A DNA stretch of 64,000 nucleotides from an uncultured Oscillibacter sp. (GTDB taxonomy: Bacteria; Bacillota; Clostridia; Oscillospirales; Oscillospiraceae): the NCBI GenBank assembly GCA_910576865.1, contig CAJTKE010000016.1, positions 1 to 64,000 on the forward strand, given 5' to 3'. Numbering within the stretch: position 1 is the stretch's first letter; the number at the start of each line of letters is the position of its first letter. Shown piece by piece: positions 8,247 to 16,763 of the stretch. The translations under genes were made by a program, and so were the position numbers. The notes beneath the pieces were generated by a model. The model was not told where the DNA came from. It made no database searches and saw nothing but the letters and a program-made list of their open reading frames with translations.

Positions 8247-10092
8247 GGAACGCCTCCTCCGCCGCCGCGGCCACGGCGGCGGCGTCCAGGCCGAAACGCT
8301 CCTCCAGCTGAGGGACGCCGCCCTCCGGGGCGAAGGTCCGGCCCAGGTTCTTCAAAATCAGCTTTCTCGGGGCCCGGCCCTCTCCCGCCAGGATGGCGGT
8401 GATCCGCTGGCCCACGCAGCCCGCGCCGAAACAGTCCTCCAGCACCAGGAGAATCTCCGTCTCCCCGAAAAAGCCCGCCAGGACCGCCCCGTCCAGGGGG
8501 GCGATCCGGTTCAGCTTCAGAACCTCCGCCCGGACGCCCCGTTCCTCCAGGAGCGCCGCCGCCGCCAAGGTCTGGTTCACCAGCACGCCGTAAGTCAGCA
8601 GAGTGACGTCCCGCCCCTCCCGGAGGCGGACCAGAGGCTCCTTCGACGCGTCGCCCCGCCAGGCTCCCTCTCCCCCTCTGGGATAGCGGACCGCCACGGG
8701 GCCGGTGAGCTCGAAAAGGGCCTGCCGCAGCATGTGCCGCAGCTCTGCAAAGCTGGCGGGGCAGAGGACGGTATAGCCCGGCAGGGCCGGGAGAAACAGC
8801 GGGTCAAAGCAGCCGTGGTGGGTCTCGCCGTCGGCGCCCACCAGCCCCGCCCGGTCCACGCCCAGGACCACGTGGAGATTTTCCAGGGCCACGTCGTGGA
8901 TCAGCATGTCATAGCCTCTTTGCAGGAAGGTGGAGTACACGGCGAAGACCGGCAGCAGTCCTTGGGCCGCCATGCCCGCCGCCATGGAGACGCCGTGTCC
9001 CTCGGCGATGCCCACGTCGAAAAAGCGGTCCGGGAAGGTCTTGGCGAAGCCGGAGAGGCCCGTGCCGTCGGCCATGGCGGCGGTGACGGCGCAGACCCGG
9101 CCGTCCTCCCGGGCGAAGTCCGACAGTGCCTTGCCGAAGACGGAGGAAAAGCTCTCCTCCCCTGTTTTTTTCAAAAGGCCCGTCGACCGGTCGAAGGGGC
9201 CCACGCCGTGGTACATGTCCGGGTTCCGCTCCGCGAAGGGGCAGCCCTTGCCTTTGACGGTGTTCACGTGAACCACCACCGGACTGTCCAGCTCCCGGGC
9301 CCAGCGCAGGGCGTCGCAGAGCCGGGGCAGATCGTGGCCGTCCACGGGGCCCAGGTACGTGAAGCCCATATCCTCGAAGAAGGTGCTCCCGGGAAACAGG
9401 TTCCGCTTCAGGAAGGTCTTCACCCCGTGGTTGAAACGGTAGAGGGGGTTTTTCATGGGCCGGGAGCCGAAGAGGCTCCGGTACCACTTCTTGAAATGGT
9501 AGTACCCGGGCCGGGACCGGAGCCGGGCCAGATGGGAGGGCATGGCCCCCACGTTGGGGTTGATGGACATGCCGTTGTCGTTCAGAATCACCACCAGGGG
9601 CTCGCCGGAGGCCCCGGCGTTGTTCAGTCCCTCATAGGCCAGCCCTCCGGTGAGGGCCCCGTCGCCAATGAGGGCCAGGACGCTGTAGTCCTCTCCCTGG
9701 AGGGTGCGCGCCCGTGCCATCCCCAAGGCCACGGAGACGGAGTTGGAGGCGTGCCCGGCGATGAAGGCGTCGTGGACGCTCTCCCGGGGCTTGGGAAAGC
9801 CGGAAAGGCCGTCCAATTGGCGGAGGGTGTCGAACCGCTCCCGCCGCCCGGTGAGAATCTTGTGGACGTAGCACTGGTGTCCCACGTCGAAGACCAGCCG
9901 GTCCCGCTCCGTGTCGAAGACCCGGTGGATGGCCACCGTCAGCTCCACCGCCCCCAGATTGGAGGCCAGATGCCCCCCGGTCTCGGAGAGGCTCTTCACA
10001 AGAAACTCCCTCAGCTCCTGGCAGAGCTGGGGGAGCTGGCCCTCCGGCAGCGCCCGGACGTCGGTGGGAGAGTGGACGAAATCCAAAAGCAT
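8236..10092 (-). CDS. dxs: 1-deoxy-D-xylulose-5-phosphate synthase
   Basis: It condenses pyruvate and glyceraldehyde-3-phosphate in the first step of the MEP isoprenoid pathway, with thiamine diphosphate as cofactor. The 618-residue protein starts at ATG 10092 behind GAGAGGAG. It shows the conserved GHLASNLGAVELTVA, DVGHQCYVHKILTGR, the cofactor motif GDGALTGG, and NDNGMSINPNVGA. The pyrimidine and C-terminal transketolase domains carry DVGIAEGHGVSMAAGMA and GVDRAGLVGADG. The open frame reaches into the upstream membrane gene but that is not coding. It sits directly after oapA, as in Firmicutes with OLE RNA. Confidence 0.96.
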   Translation of the reverse strand: MLLDFVHSPTDVRALPEGQLPQLCQELREFLVKSLSETGGHLASNLGAVELTVAIHRVFDTERDRLVFDVGHQCYVHKILTGRRERFDTLRQLDGLSGFPKPRESVHDAFIAGHASNSVSVALGMARARTLQGEDYSVLALIGDGALTGGLAYEGLNNAGASGEPLVVILNDNGMSINPNVGAMPSHLARLRSRPGYYHFKKWYRSLFGSRPMKNPLYRFNHGVKTFLKRNLFPGSTFFEDMGFTYLGPVDGHDLPRLCDALRWARELDSPVVVHVNTVKGKGCPFAERNPDMYHGVGPFDRSTGLLKKTGEESFSSVFGKALSDFAREDGRVCAVTAAMADGTGLSGFAKTFPDRFFDVGIAEGHGVSMAAGMAAQGLLPVFAVYSTFLQRGYDMLIHDVALENLHVVLGVDRAGLVGADGETHHGCFDPLFLPALPGYTVLCPASFAELRHMLRQALFELTGPVAVRYPRGGEGAWRGDASKEPLVRLREGRDVTLLTYGVLVNQTLAAAALLEERGVRAEVLKLNRIAPLDGAVLAGFFGETEILLVLEDCFGAGCVGQRITAILAGEGRAPRKLILKNLGRTFAPEGGVPQLEERFGLDAAAVAAAAEEAFHER

Positions 10093-10103
10093 AGCTTCTC
10101 CTC

Positions 10104-10646
10104 TCAATGGTGGAACAGGTACAAAAACCGCCCGGCCCAATAGACCACCTGGGTGCTCTTCTTGATGGCCACCGTCTTGCCCAGAGCCTTGCCGCCGATG
10201 GTCAGGCCGGAGACCAGAGCCGTCACGGCCACGGAGATCAGCACCGTCCTGAGGTTCAGCGCCCGCTGGAGCTGGGTGACGATCACCGCCCCCGTGGCGC
10301 CGCTGACAATGCCGCAGATATCCCCCACCACGTCGTTGCAGACGCTGGAGACCCGTCCCGCGTTCCGCAGCAGCATGAGGGACTGCTTCGCCCCCTTCTC
10401 CTTGTGGGAGGCCATGGCGTGGAAGGGCTTGGGGTCCGCCGCCGTCACGGCCACACCGATGATGTCGAACAGAATGCCCAGGCCGATGAACAGCGCCAGC
10501 ATCAAAAGGGCGGCGGTCACGCCCGCGCCCTCCAGCATCGACTCCGACGCCAGACTCAGCACGGCGGAGAGGACCACCGCCATCAAAAAGACCGTAAGGG
10601 CCCAACGATATGGGGAAGGGGCCTTCCCCTTCTGCTGCTTCTTCAA
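10104..10646 (-). CDS. oapA: OLE RNA-associated membrane protein OapA
   Basis: A 180-residue integral membrane protein is encoded from a TTG at 10646, preceded by AAGGAG at 8 bases. Hydrophobic segments lie near residues 15-35, 42-65 and 125-165. The segment GILFDIIGVAVTAADPKPFH and following HAMASHKEKGAKQ resemble the DUF21-like domain of CNNM/CorB-type proteins. OapA is a membrane protein of similar size that binds OLE RNA as a dimer and lies next to it. Here the large RNA is immediately upstream and dxs immediately downstream, the known context. Similarity plus synteny make this call strong, although RNA binding itself cannot be seen. Confidence 0.82.
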   Translation of the reverse strand: MKKQQKGKAPSPYRWALTVFLMAVVLSAVLSLASESMLEGAGVTAALLMLALFIGLGILFDIIGVAVTAADPKPFHAMASHKEKGAKQSLMLLRNAGRVSSVCNDVVGDICGIVSGATGAVIVTQLQRALNLRTVLISVAVTALVSGLTIGGKALGKTVAIKKSTQVVYWAGRFLYLFHH

Positions 10647-10799
10647 AAGTGATAACTCCTTACCGGATATTTTAGGACAGTAAACTCCCCCCACCCCGCA
10701 AAATCCGCAGATTTTGTGGGGAAAGGAGGAAGAAACGTAGCGGAGGGAAGCCAGCCCAAAGGGCGGGCCTCCCACAGCGGAATTTCTTCCGACGTGCTA

Positions 10800-11449
10800 A
10801 GCCGGCGGCGGCAGAAAAAGTAAATCTTACGGCTTAGGTACGGGTTGGCTTTCCCCGGAGCGCACCCCTCGTTGCCGATGGGGGCGGTTTCCCGTTCGGC
10901 GCTCCGGCGCGGCGTCGCCCGTCCGCGCTACCCGATTGCCACTTAGTCCGCACTGCAATCCTTTTTCTGCCCCGTCAGGACAGCCTAGGTGATTTCCACC
11001 ACAGTCCGTCCGCTTCTTTAGCCTCTTTTGCAAAACGGGTTTCAAAGAGCGATCAGGAAGCCGCCCTGGCCGGGGCTTCTTCCCGTAGTTCCCTGATCCA
11101 CCCGCCCCACTCAAGGCAGGCTACGGCTGCACACAGCGTTACGGCCCCGAAAGACCGATGCACCGCATTGCAGGTTCACAATCTGCTTCGTACGCGGGCC
11201 GGAATTACCACGATGGGAGTACGTCCGCGCACAAGAACAGGTCTCCACGGAAACAGGGTCGGATAGACCATGCCATTGGTAGACGCCCTGAGTCCGCAAG
11301 CGCGCAAAACGCGCTTCCCCCCAGCACCCACCCAAAACTGGGCGTATCAAGCAGGCACCACGGGTTTCATCGATGTGCCCTTCAGAGGATTTTTAGGCCC
11401 TCCCTAGGAAACGGCAGATCTGACTAGAATACTGCGCCGCCGCTTAGCG
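10800..11449 (-). ncRNA. ole: OLE RNA (ornate large extremophilic RNA)
   Basis: About 650 bases between oapA and rluB carry no credible protein gene but have dense paired structure. One domain at 11051-11098 is closed by GATCAGG with CCTGATC and continues through GAAGCC with GGCTTC. Another stem-loop at 11298-11316 pairs AAGCGCG with CGCGCTT. OLE RNAs are about 600 nt, occur in Firmicutes, lie between isoprenoid genes and dxs, and are followed by the gene for membrane protein OapA; all of this is seen here. A strong sigma-A promoter at 11456-11484 sets the 5' end near 11449. The 3' end is less certain: a 12-bp hairpin at 10694-10721 lies before oapA. OLE is linked to stress and magnesium tolerance in other species. 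Confidence 0.85.
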
Positions 11450-11455
11450 GGACTC

Positions 11456-11484
11456 AGTATAGCACAGTCCGTAAAAATATGCAA
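11456..11484 (-). promoter_or_regulatory. Sigma-A promoter of the OLE RNA
   Basis: The minus strand shows TTGCAT (11484-11479), exactly 17 bases, then TATACT (11461-11456). The predicted start near 11449 coincides with the beginning of the structured region, so the RNA has its own strong promoter rather than relying on read-through from rluB. Confidence 0.82.
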
Positions 11485-11519
11485 GATATACCGTATATGA
11501 ATTTTTTCTGAACAGGGTC

Positions 11520-12233
11520 TTAACCCTTCCCGGCCTTGAGAGCCCGGACCTCTTCCTCCGTCAGATACCGCCACTTCCCCGGCGGCAGGGATCCCAGCTT
11601 CAGCGTGTGCTCCCGCACCCGGCGGAGGCGCTCCACCTCCAATCCGCAGGCGGCGCACATCCGGCGGACCTGCCGGTTCTTCCCCTGGTGGATGGTGACG
11701 GCCAGCTTCGCCGTCCCCTCCCCCTGCCGCAGCGCCTTGACCCGGGCGGGGCGGATGGGCTCCCCCTCCAGGTTCCGGAGGCGGGACAGGCGCTCCGCCG
11801 CCCCCTCCACGGGGCCCCGGACCCAGACGTGATAGGTTTTCTCGATCTCCCCGCCGGGGTGGGTCAGCCGCAGGGCCAGCGCCCCGTCGTTGGTCATCAG
11901 CAGCAGACCCTCGGAGTCCAGGTCCAGCCGCCCCACGGGATACACCCGGACGCCGCAGTCCGCCACCAGCTCCGCCACGGTTTTTCGCCCCTTCTCATCG
12001 GAGAGGGTGGTGACCCAGCCCCGGGGCTTGTTCAGCATCAGATACACCGGCTCCGCCGGCTTGGGCAGGGGTACGCCATCCAGGCGGACGTCGTCCCGGT
12101 CCGGGTCGGTCTTGTCCCCCAGCCGGGCGGTCACGCCGTTCACCGTCACCCGGCCCGCCTCTATGTACCCCTCCGCCGTCCGCCGGGAACAGACCCCGGC
12201 GGCGGAGAGGAGCTTCTGCAGTCGCTCTTCCAT
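11520..12233 (-). CDS. rluB: 23S rRNA pseudouridine synthase, RluB/RsuA family
   Basis: It isomerises a specific uridine in rRNA to pseudouridine. The 237-residue protein has an N-terminal S4 domain (MEERLQKLLSAAGVCSRRTA). The catalytic domain carries the family motif VGRLDLDSEGLLLMTNDG with the catalytic aspartate, then KTYHVWV and HQGKNRQVRRM. It begins 5 bases after the carboxypeptidase gene stops and ends about 70 bases before the OLE promoter start region. RluB is the best fit in Firmicutes, but site specificity within the family cannot be proven from sequence. Confidence 0.92.
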   Translation of the reverse strand: MEERLQKLLSAAGVCSRRTAEGYIEAGRVTVNGVTARLGDKTDPDRDDVRLDGVPLPKPAEPVYLMLNKPRGWVTTLSDEKGRKTVAELVADCGVRVYPVGRLDLDSEGLLLMTNDGALALRLTHPGGEIEKTYHVWVRGPVEGAAERLSRLRNLEGEPIRPARVKALRQGEGTAKLAVTIHQGKNRQVRRMCAACGLEVERLRRVREHTLKLGSLPPGKWRYLTEEEVRALKAGKG

Positions 12234-12237
12234 CGCT

Positions 12238-13308
12238 TCACCTGTACTTCCGCAGCACCGACATGGCGGACTCCACCCTGGGGGCCAGCGTCTCCCCGCA
12301 GAGCAGGGCCACCCGGCCCACTTCCTTCCCGTTCAGGGAGAACACCGCCTCCCCCACCCGGGTTCCCATCCGGAGGGGCGCGGTCAGCTCCCGGTCCAGC
12401 TCCAGAGAGGTCTCCAGCGCCTCCCCCTGGGCCAGGGGCCAAGCGAAGCTGTCCGCCGCAACCAGGGGGACCCCGTCTTTTTCTGCCAGCTCGTGGCCCA
12501 GCTGGGCCATCCGCTTGGCGGGGTAGGCGGCAAAGCCGTAGTCAAACAGGCTCTGGTGGTCCGCCCAGTCGTTGCCGTCCTGGAGGGTCACGGCGATGAG
12601 CCGCTGGCCCCGGCGCTCCGCGCAGCTCACCAGGGTCCGGCCCGCCGCCCGGGTATAGCCGGTCTTCAGGCCCAGACAACCGTCCACGCAGCTCAGAAGC
12701 TTGTTGTGGTTCGTCATGGTCCGCCCGCCGATGGTGACCGTCCGGGTGGAGGCGATGCGGACCAGGGTCTCGTTCTCCATGGCCGCCCGGGCCAGCAGGG
12801 CCATGTCACGGGCGGTGGAGTAGTGGGCCTCGTCGTCCAGGCCGTTGGGGTTGGCGAAGGAGGTGTCCTCCATGCCCAGCTCCAGGGCCGTGTCGTTCAT
12901 CCGCTCCACGAAGCCCTCCACACTGCCCCCCACATGCTCCGCCACCGCCACGGCGGCGTCGTTCCCGGAGCAGAGGAGCAGGCCGTAGAGCAGGGTCTCC
13001 AGGGTCAGCTTCTCTCCCTCCTTGAGGTACATGGAGGAGCCCTCGGTATACGCGGCCTCCCGGCTCACCTTCACCGTGTCGCCAAGGCTCCCGTCCCGGA
13101 TGGCCACCAGGGCCGTCATGATTTTCGTGGTGCTGGCGATGAGCATCCGGGTCCCGGCGTTCCGCTCATAGAGCACCCGGCCGCTGTCCATGTCCATCAG
13201 AATCGCGGCGGAGGCGGAGACCTCCACCGCCTCCGCCCGGCCCGCCAGCAGGCAGGCCAGGACCAGGACCAGTGCCCAGGCCCGCCGGAGGGGGAACTGT
13301 TTCGCCAA
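12238..13308 (-). CDS. dacF: D-alanyl-D-alanine carboxypeptidase (DacB/DacF type)
   Basis: This penicillin-binding protein trims the terminal D-alanine of peptidoglycan stem peptides, outside the membrane. It has 356 residues from a TTG at 13308 with GGAG nine bases upstream. A signal peptide occupies residues 1-28 (AWALVLVLACLLAGRAEA). Next come the active-site motif STTK (IASTTKIMTAL), the SGN motif (LCSGNDAAVAVAE) and KTG (GLKTGYTRAAG). A C-terminal beta domain of PBP5_C type follows. Adjacent ytfJ and other sporulation genes suggest a role in cortex or engulfment remodelling, as for DacF and DacB; that part is inference. Confidence 0.9.
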   Translation of the reverse strand: MAKQFPLRRAWALVLVLACLLAGRAEAVEVSASAAILMDMDSGRVLYERNAGTRMLIASTTKIMTALVAIRDGSLGDTVKVSREAAYTEGSSMYLKEGEKLTLETLLYGLLLCSGNDAAVAVAEHVGGSVEGFVERMNDTALELGMEDTSFANPNGLDDEAHYSTARDMALLARAAMENETLVRIASTRTVTIGGRTMTNHNKLLSCVDGCLGLKTGYTRAAGRTLVSCAERRGQRLIAVTLQDGNDWADHQSLFDYGFAAYPAKRMAQLGHELAEKDGVPLVAADSFAWPLAQGEALETSLELDRELTAPLRMGTRVGEAVFSLNGKEVGRVALLCGETLAPRVESAMSVLRKYR

Positions 13309-13352
13309 GCGTCATCACTCCAAGTCAGTCAAGTGACGATAGTATGCCCAGC

Positions 13353-13757
13353 TTAAAGGGTTTCTTGCTCCTTCTCCGCCTTTTTCTTGTCCAGGAATTT
13401 TTCCGCCTTGTCCATCAGGTCCGGGGCCATGTCGATGATCCGGTCCACCGTGGTCACGGGAGGCACCGCCACCGGCAGCACCCGGGTCACGCCGTCCTTG
13501 ATGATCAGGAAGGCCACGGGGTCGATTTTCACCCCCCCGCCGCCGCCTCCGCCGAAGTTCTCCCCCTTCATGGATTTTCCGTAGTCCCCCCCGCCGCTGC
13601 CGAAGCCGAAGTTGACCCGGGAGATGGGAATCAGGGTCACCCCGTCGGGGGTGGTGATGGGCTGGCCCACAATGGCGTTGGTGTCCACCAGCTGGTGGAT
13701 TTTTTCGATGGTGGCCTGCATCAGATCGCTGACCTTGCTTTTCTTCTCGTTCTCCAT
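13353..13757 (-). CDS. ytfJ: Sporulation protein YtfJ (GerW family)
   Basis: The 134-residue protein has the typical YtfJ pattern: an N-terminal helix (KVSDLMQATIEKIHQLVDTN), the strand-rich core IVGQPITTPDGVTLIPISRV, and a glycine-rich loop GFGSGGGDYG with FGGGGGGGVKIDPVAFL. YtfJ is expressed in the forespore and is required for normal spore germination in Bacillus. It follows the DUF2953 gene, the partner usually called YtfI, so the ytfI-ytfJ pair is conserved. Confidence 0.92.
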   Translation of the reverse strand: MENEKKSKVSDLMQATIEKIHQLVDTNAIVGQPITTPDGVTLIPISRVNFGFGSGGGDYGKSMKGENFGGGGGGGVKIDPVAFLIIKDGVTRVLPVAVPPVTTVDRIIDMAPDLMDKAEKFLDKKKAEKEQETL

Positions 13758-13811
13758 CTTGCGCTTCCTTTCCTCTGCCGTCAGATGTCGTGGATGCCTG
13801 TCATGGTCGCC

Positions 13812-14519
13812 TTACGCGGCGGAATTTTCCGGTTTGGGTTCCTCGGGCTCCGGGTTCTCGGGGGGCTTCTTCTCCGGCTTCGGGGGACGGGTCCTGCACC
13901 GCTTCCGCCAGCGCAGGAACCACCTCAGAGCCGGGAAGGCCAAGCCGAAGCCCATGGCCAGCAGCGTCCCGATCCGGAGGGTGACGCCGGCCTCGCCCTC
14001 CACCGCCGTGTCCTCCGCCAGGAAGTCCACGTCCGTGTGAATGTACACGTCCCGGATGTCCATCAACCGCTCCAATCGGGGCATTCCCCCCCAGACGGCG
14101 GCCTGAATTTCTCCATAGGCCCGGGCCGCGGCGGCGGGGTCCTCCAGCCCGCTCAGCACCAGGGACAGCCGCAGGGGCTTCACCCGGATGCCCCGGCCGA
14201 ACCGTCTCAGGGCTCGTTTCAGCGGCGGGAGCAGGGTCCGGAGGGCGTCCTTCCCGTCCTCCAGGGTGAAGGAGAGCCTGGGTTTCTTCGCCGCTCCCTC
14301 CGGCTCTTCTTCGGGCTTCTTCTTTTTTTTCTTCTCCTTCGGGGGCTTCTCCGCCTTGGGCTTTCCGGGCTTGGCGGGAAGGATATGGAGCCGCAGGAGG
14401 CCGAATTTCATGTCCAGGCGGAGCTCCTCCCCGCCGAAGGACGCCCGGACGCCCACCCGGGTCCACAGCAGCAGGACGATCAGAAATATGACCGCCCCCG
14501 GAATCCACAGCCACAGCAC
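13812..14519 (-). CDS. ytfI: DUF2953 protein (YtfI-like), membrane anchored
   Basis: A single N-terminal membrane segment (LWIPGAVIFLIVLLLW, residues 3-19) precedes a strand-rich domain starting RASFGGEELRLDMKFGLLRL. A highly charged lysine/glutamate linker lies at residues 57-78. The DUF2953 region follows, with the features VKPLRLSLVLSGLEDPAAAA and YGEIQAAVWG. The C-terminus ends in a hydrophobic patch and a Pro/Glu/Lys-rich tail. YtfI is coupled to YtfJ in spore formers but its biochemical role is unknown. It starts 18 bases after scpB ends. Confidence 0.8.
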   Translation of the reverse strand: MLWLWIPGAVIFLIVLLLWTRVGVRASFGGEELRLDMKFGLLRLHILPAKPGKPKAEKPPKEKKKKKKPEEEPEGAAKKPRLSFTLEDGKDALRTLLPPLKRALRRFGRGIRVKPLRLSLVLSGLEDPAAAARAYGEIQAAVWGGMPRLERLMDIRDVYIHTDVDFLAEDTAVEGEAGVTLRIGTLLAMGFGLAFPALRWFLRWRKRCRTRPPKPEKKPPENPEPEEPKPENSAA

Positions 14520-14537
14520 AGGCGCCCTCCCCCTCTC

Positions 14538-15161
14538 TCACTCGGTCTCCGCTTCCGGGGCCTCCGGCCCCTCCTGCTCCTCCACGATCTCGCCGTGGTC
14601 CCCCAGGCGCATCTGCCCATCGGCCTCCGGGTCCGTCGGGTCCTCCTCGGTGAGCTCCGTCAGCTCCGGCAGCTCGTCCAGGCTTTTCAGATGGAAAGCC
14701 CGGAGGAACTGCTTCGTGGTCCGGTACAGCCGGGGACGCCCCGGCACCTGGAGCCGCCCGCACTCCTCGATCAGCTCCCGGTTCAAAAGCAGGCTCATGG
14801 TATACGAGCTGTCCACCCCCCGGATCTGGTCCACGTTGGCCCGGGTGGTGGGCTGGTAATAGGCGATGATGGTCAGGGCCTCCAGGGCGGGCTGGCTGAG
14901 CTTGGCGGGCTTGCGGACCTCCAGGGCCCGGTGTACGGCCCCGGCGAACTCCGGGGCGGAACAAAGCTGCCAGCAGTCGTCCATCTGCGCCAGCCGGATG
15001 CCCCGCTGGTCGAAGGCGTAGTGGTCGCCCAGGTCCTTCAGCGCCCGCTCCACGGCGGGCCGGGCCAGCTCCAGGGCGTCGCAGAGCCGCCTGATCTGCA
15101 CCGGCTCGCCGGAGGCGAACAGAATCGCCTCCACGGCGCTCTCAATCTCTTTTCTCTCCAT
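14538..15161 (-). CDS. scpB: Segregation and condensation protein B
   Basis: ScpB is the winged-helix kite subunit of the SMC-ScpAB condensin that organises and segregates the chromosome. The 207-residue protein begins ERKEIESAVEAILFASGEPV and contains the two winged helices and the motif ALEALTIIAYYQPTTRANVDQIRGVDSS. An acidic C-terminal tail (TELTEEDPTDPEADG) is longer than the core. It lies 12 bases after scpA. Confidence 0.95.
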   Translation of the reverse strand: MERKEIESAVEAILFASGEPVQIRRLCDALELARPAVERALKDLGDHYAFDQRGIRLAQMDDCWQLCSAPEFAGAVHRALEVRKPAKLSQPALEALTIIAYYQPTTRANVDQIRGVDSSYTMSLLLNRELIEECGRLQVPGRPRLYRTTKQFLRAFHLKSLDELPELTELTEEDPTDPEADGQMRLGDHGEIVEEQEGPEAPEAETE

Positions 15162-15173
15162 GGGAAATCCTCC

Positions 15174-15968
15174 TCAGGGTTCCTCCGCCTGGGCGGTGAG
15201 ATGCTCCGGCGGGTCCCCCACCTGACGGACGGTACACTCCGACTCCGAGCCGGTCAGCTGCAGCACGTGGGACCGGCACAGCTCCAGCACCGCCAGGAAC
15301 GTGGCCACGATTTCGCTGCGGCTGCGGCTCCCCTGGAAGAGCTGGCGGAACAGCGTCACGCTCCCCCGGCCCAGGCGTTTCAAAATGTCCAGGGCCTTTC
15401 GCTCCACGGGATAGGGCTCGTGCCGGACGATCTCCTGGAAGGCCGCCCTGGGGGGCGGCAGCTTCCGCTCCGCCCTGGCCTGGAGCTCCCGCAGACAGCG
15501 GAGCAGGTCCCGGGGCCGGTGGTCATAGACCGCCTCCCGGCCCTTCAGGGGCTCCGGCCCCCGGACGCAGATGCTGCGGCCATACTCTCCCAGAGGGGCC
15601 AGCTTCTCCGCCATGGCCTTCACATAGGCGTAGCTCTCTCCCCGGCGGCGCTCCTCCAGGGACTGGATCAGGGCCTCCATCTCGCTCTTGGCCTCCTCGT
15701 CCTCAATGGACAGGAGCATCCGGGTCTTGAGGTAGACCAGATGGGACGCCATGGCGGCGAACTCGCTGGCGATCTCCAGATCCAGCTCCTTCCGCCGGTC
15801 CAGCCAGCTGAGATACTGGTCGCAGATCAGGGAGATGGAGATGTCCTGAATCTCCATCTTGTTCTTGCTCAGCAAAAATAAAATCAGGTCCAGTGGTCCC
15901 TCAAAGTCCTGGAGCTCCTCCGTCCGGGAGTGGACCACCTTTTCCAACTTGAATACGGGACTGTCCAA
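15174..15968 (-). CDS. scpA: Segregation and condensation protein A
   Basis: ScpA is the kleisin that bridges the heads of the SMC dimer. Translation most likely starts at TTG 15968, 7 bases after AAAGGAGGGG, giving 264 residues. The N-terminal kleisin motif FEGPLDLILFLLSKNKMEI is followed by ISLICDQYLSWL and LEIASEFAAMASHLVYLKTR. The C-terminal winged-helix part (EIVATFLAVLELCRSHVL) binds the other SMC head. A much longer open frame upstream overlaps the protease gene and is not ScpA-like. Confidence 0.95.
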   Translation of the reverse strand: MDSPVFKLEKVVHSRTEELQDFEGPLDLILFLLSKNKMEIQDISISLICDQYLSWLDRRKELDLEIASEFAAMASHLVYLKTRMLLSIEDEEAKSEMEALIQSLEERRRGESYAYVKAMAEKLAPLGEYGRSICVRGPEPLKGREAVYDHRPRDLLRCLRELQARAERKLPPPRAAFQEIVRHEPYPVERKALDILKRLGRGSVTLFRQLFQGSRSRSEIVATFLAVLELCRSHVLQLTGSESECTVRQVGDPPEHLTAQAEEP

Positions 15969-16006
15969 AAAGTCCCCTCCTTTTGTCAGGTGTGAAAGCG
16001 CCGTCC

Positions 16007-16666
16007 CTAAAGGCACAGCTCCAGGAAAAACCAGTAGACCCCCTGGATGGCTCCGTTGATGAGGTCCCCCGTCACGCCGAACCAGCTCAGGGCCAGCAGC
16101 AGAAGCATGCCGTAGCGCTCGTAGCGCATCAATCCGAAGTAGGCCCGGTCCGGCAGAAAGGCCCCCAGCACCTTGGCCCCGTCCAGGGGCGGGATGGGCA
16201 GCAGGTTGAAGAGACCCAGGCCGATGGACAGCGGGGCCACAAAGAGGTGCAGGAAGATGTACAGCACGTAGCAGAAGCCGCTCTCCCGGGTGACGAAGCC
16301 GTCCAGCACCTTGTGGCAGAACAGCATGGCCAGAAAAGCCAGCAGCAAATTGGAAAGCGGCCCCGCCAGGGCCGTCAGGGCCATGCCCCGCTTGGGCCTC
16401 TTGAAATACCGGGGGTCCACCGGCACGGGCTTTGCCCAGCCGAAGCCCGCAACCAGCATCATGCCCAGGCCCAGCCAGTCGATGTGCCGCAGGGGGTTCA
16501 GGCTCAGGCGGTGGCTGTCCCGGGCGGTGGGGTCCCCCAGGGCACAGGCCGCCAGACCGTGGCAGGCCTCGTGGACCGTCAGGCAGAGGAGGACGGCCAG
16601 GACCCGCATGGCCGTGGACGCCAGCCAATACCAGTCGATGGCGCGGATCAGGCCGCTGAAATCCAT
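16007..16666 (-). CDS. Site-2 protease family membrane metalloprotease
   Basis: This 219-residue polytopic membrane protein carries the zinc motif VHEACHG (HExxH) near residue 31 and the second ligand region NLLPIPPLDGAKVLGAF with its catalytic-site aspartate. It belongs to the compact SpoIVFB/YwhC-like branch of intramembrane proteases that cleave membrane-bound substrates. In Clostridia this gene is routinely found just upstream of scpA, as here. Whether it takes part in sporulation signalling is not known. Confidence 0.9.
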   Translation of the reverse strand: MDFSGLIRAIDWYWLASTAMRVLAVLLCLTVHEACHGLAACALGDPTARDSHRLSLNPLRHIDWLGLGMMLVAGFGWAKPVPVDPRYFKRPKRGMALTALAGPLSNLLLAFLAMLFCHKVLDGFVTRESGFCYVLYIFLHLFVAPLSIGLGLFNLLPIPPLDGAKVLGAFLPDRAYFGLMRYERYGMLLLLALSWFGVTGDLINGAIQGVYWFFLELCL

Positions 16667-16731
16667 GGTCCTCCCCCTTTCATAGTCGTTCTATTATAGC
16701 AGTTCCCGAGAGGAAATACAAGGGAAACCGT

Positions 16732-16757
16732 GAAAAAGCCCGCCGGGACCGGCGGGC
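16732..16757 (-). terminator. Intrinsic terminator after sigG
   Basis: GCCCGCC pairs with GGCGGGC in an almost perfect palindrome of 20 bases, followed by TTTTTC on the minus strand. It ends the sigG transcript before the site-2 protease operon. Confidence 0.85.
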
Positions 16758-16763
16758 CTGGAG

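Noticed and set aside
8164..10143. A 659-codon plus-strand frame opposite dxs
   Set aside because: Antisense shadow; dxs motifs on the minus strand are complete.
10827..11427. Short frames on both strands inside the block assigned to OLE RNA
   Set aside because: They lack ribosome binding sites and domains, and the region has dense RNA-like pairing with a sigma-A promoter.
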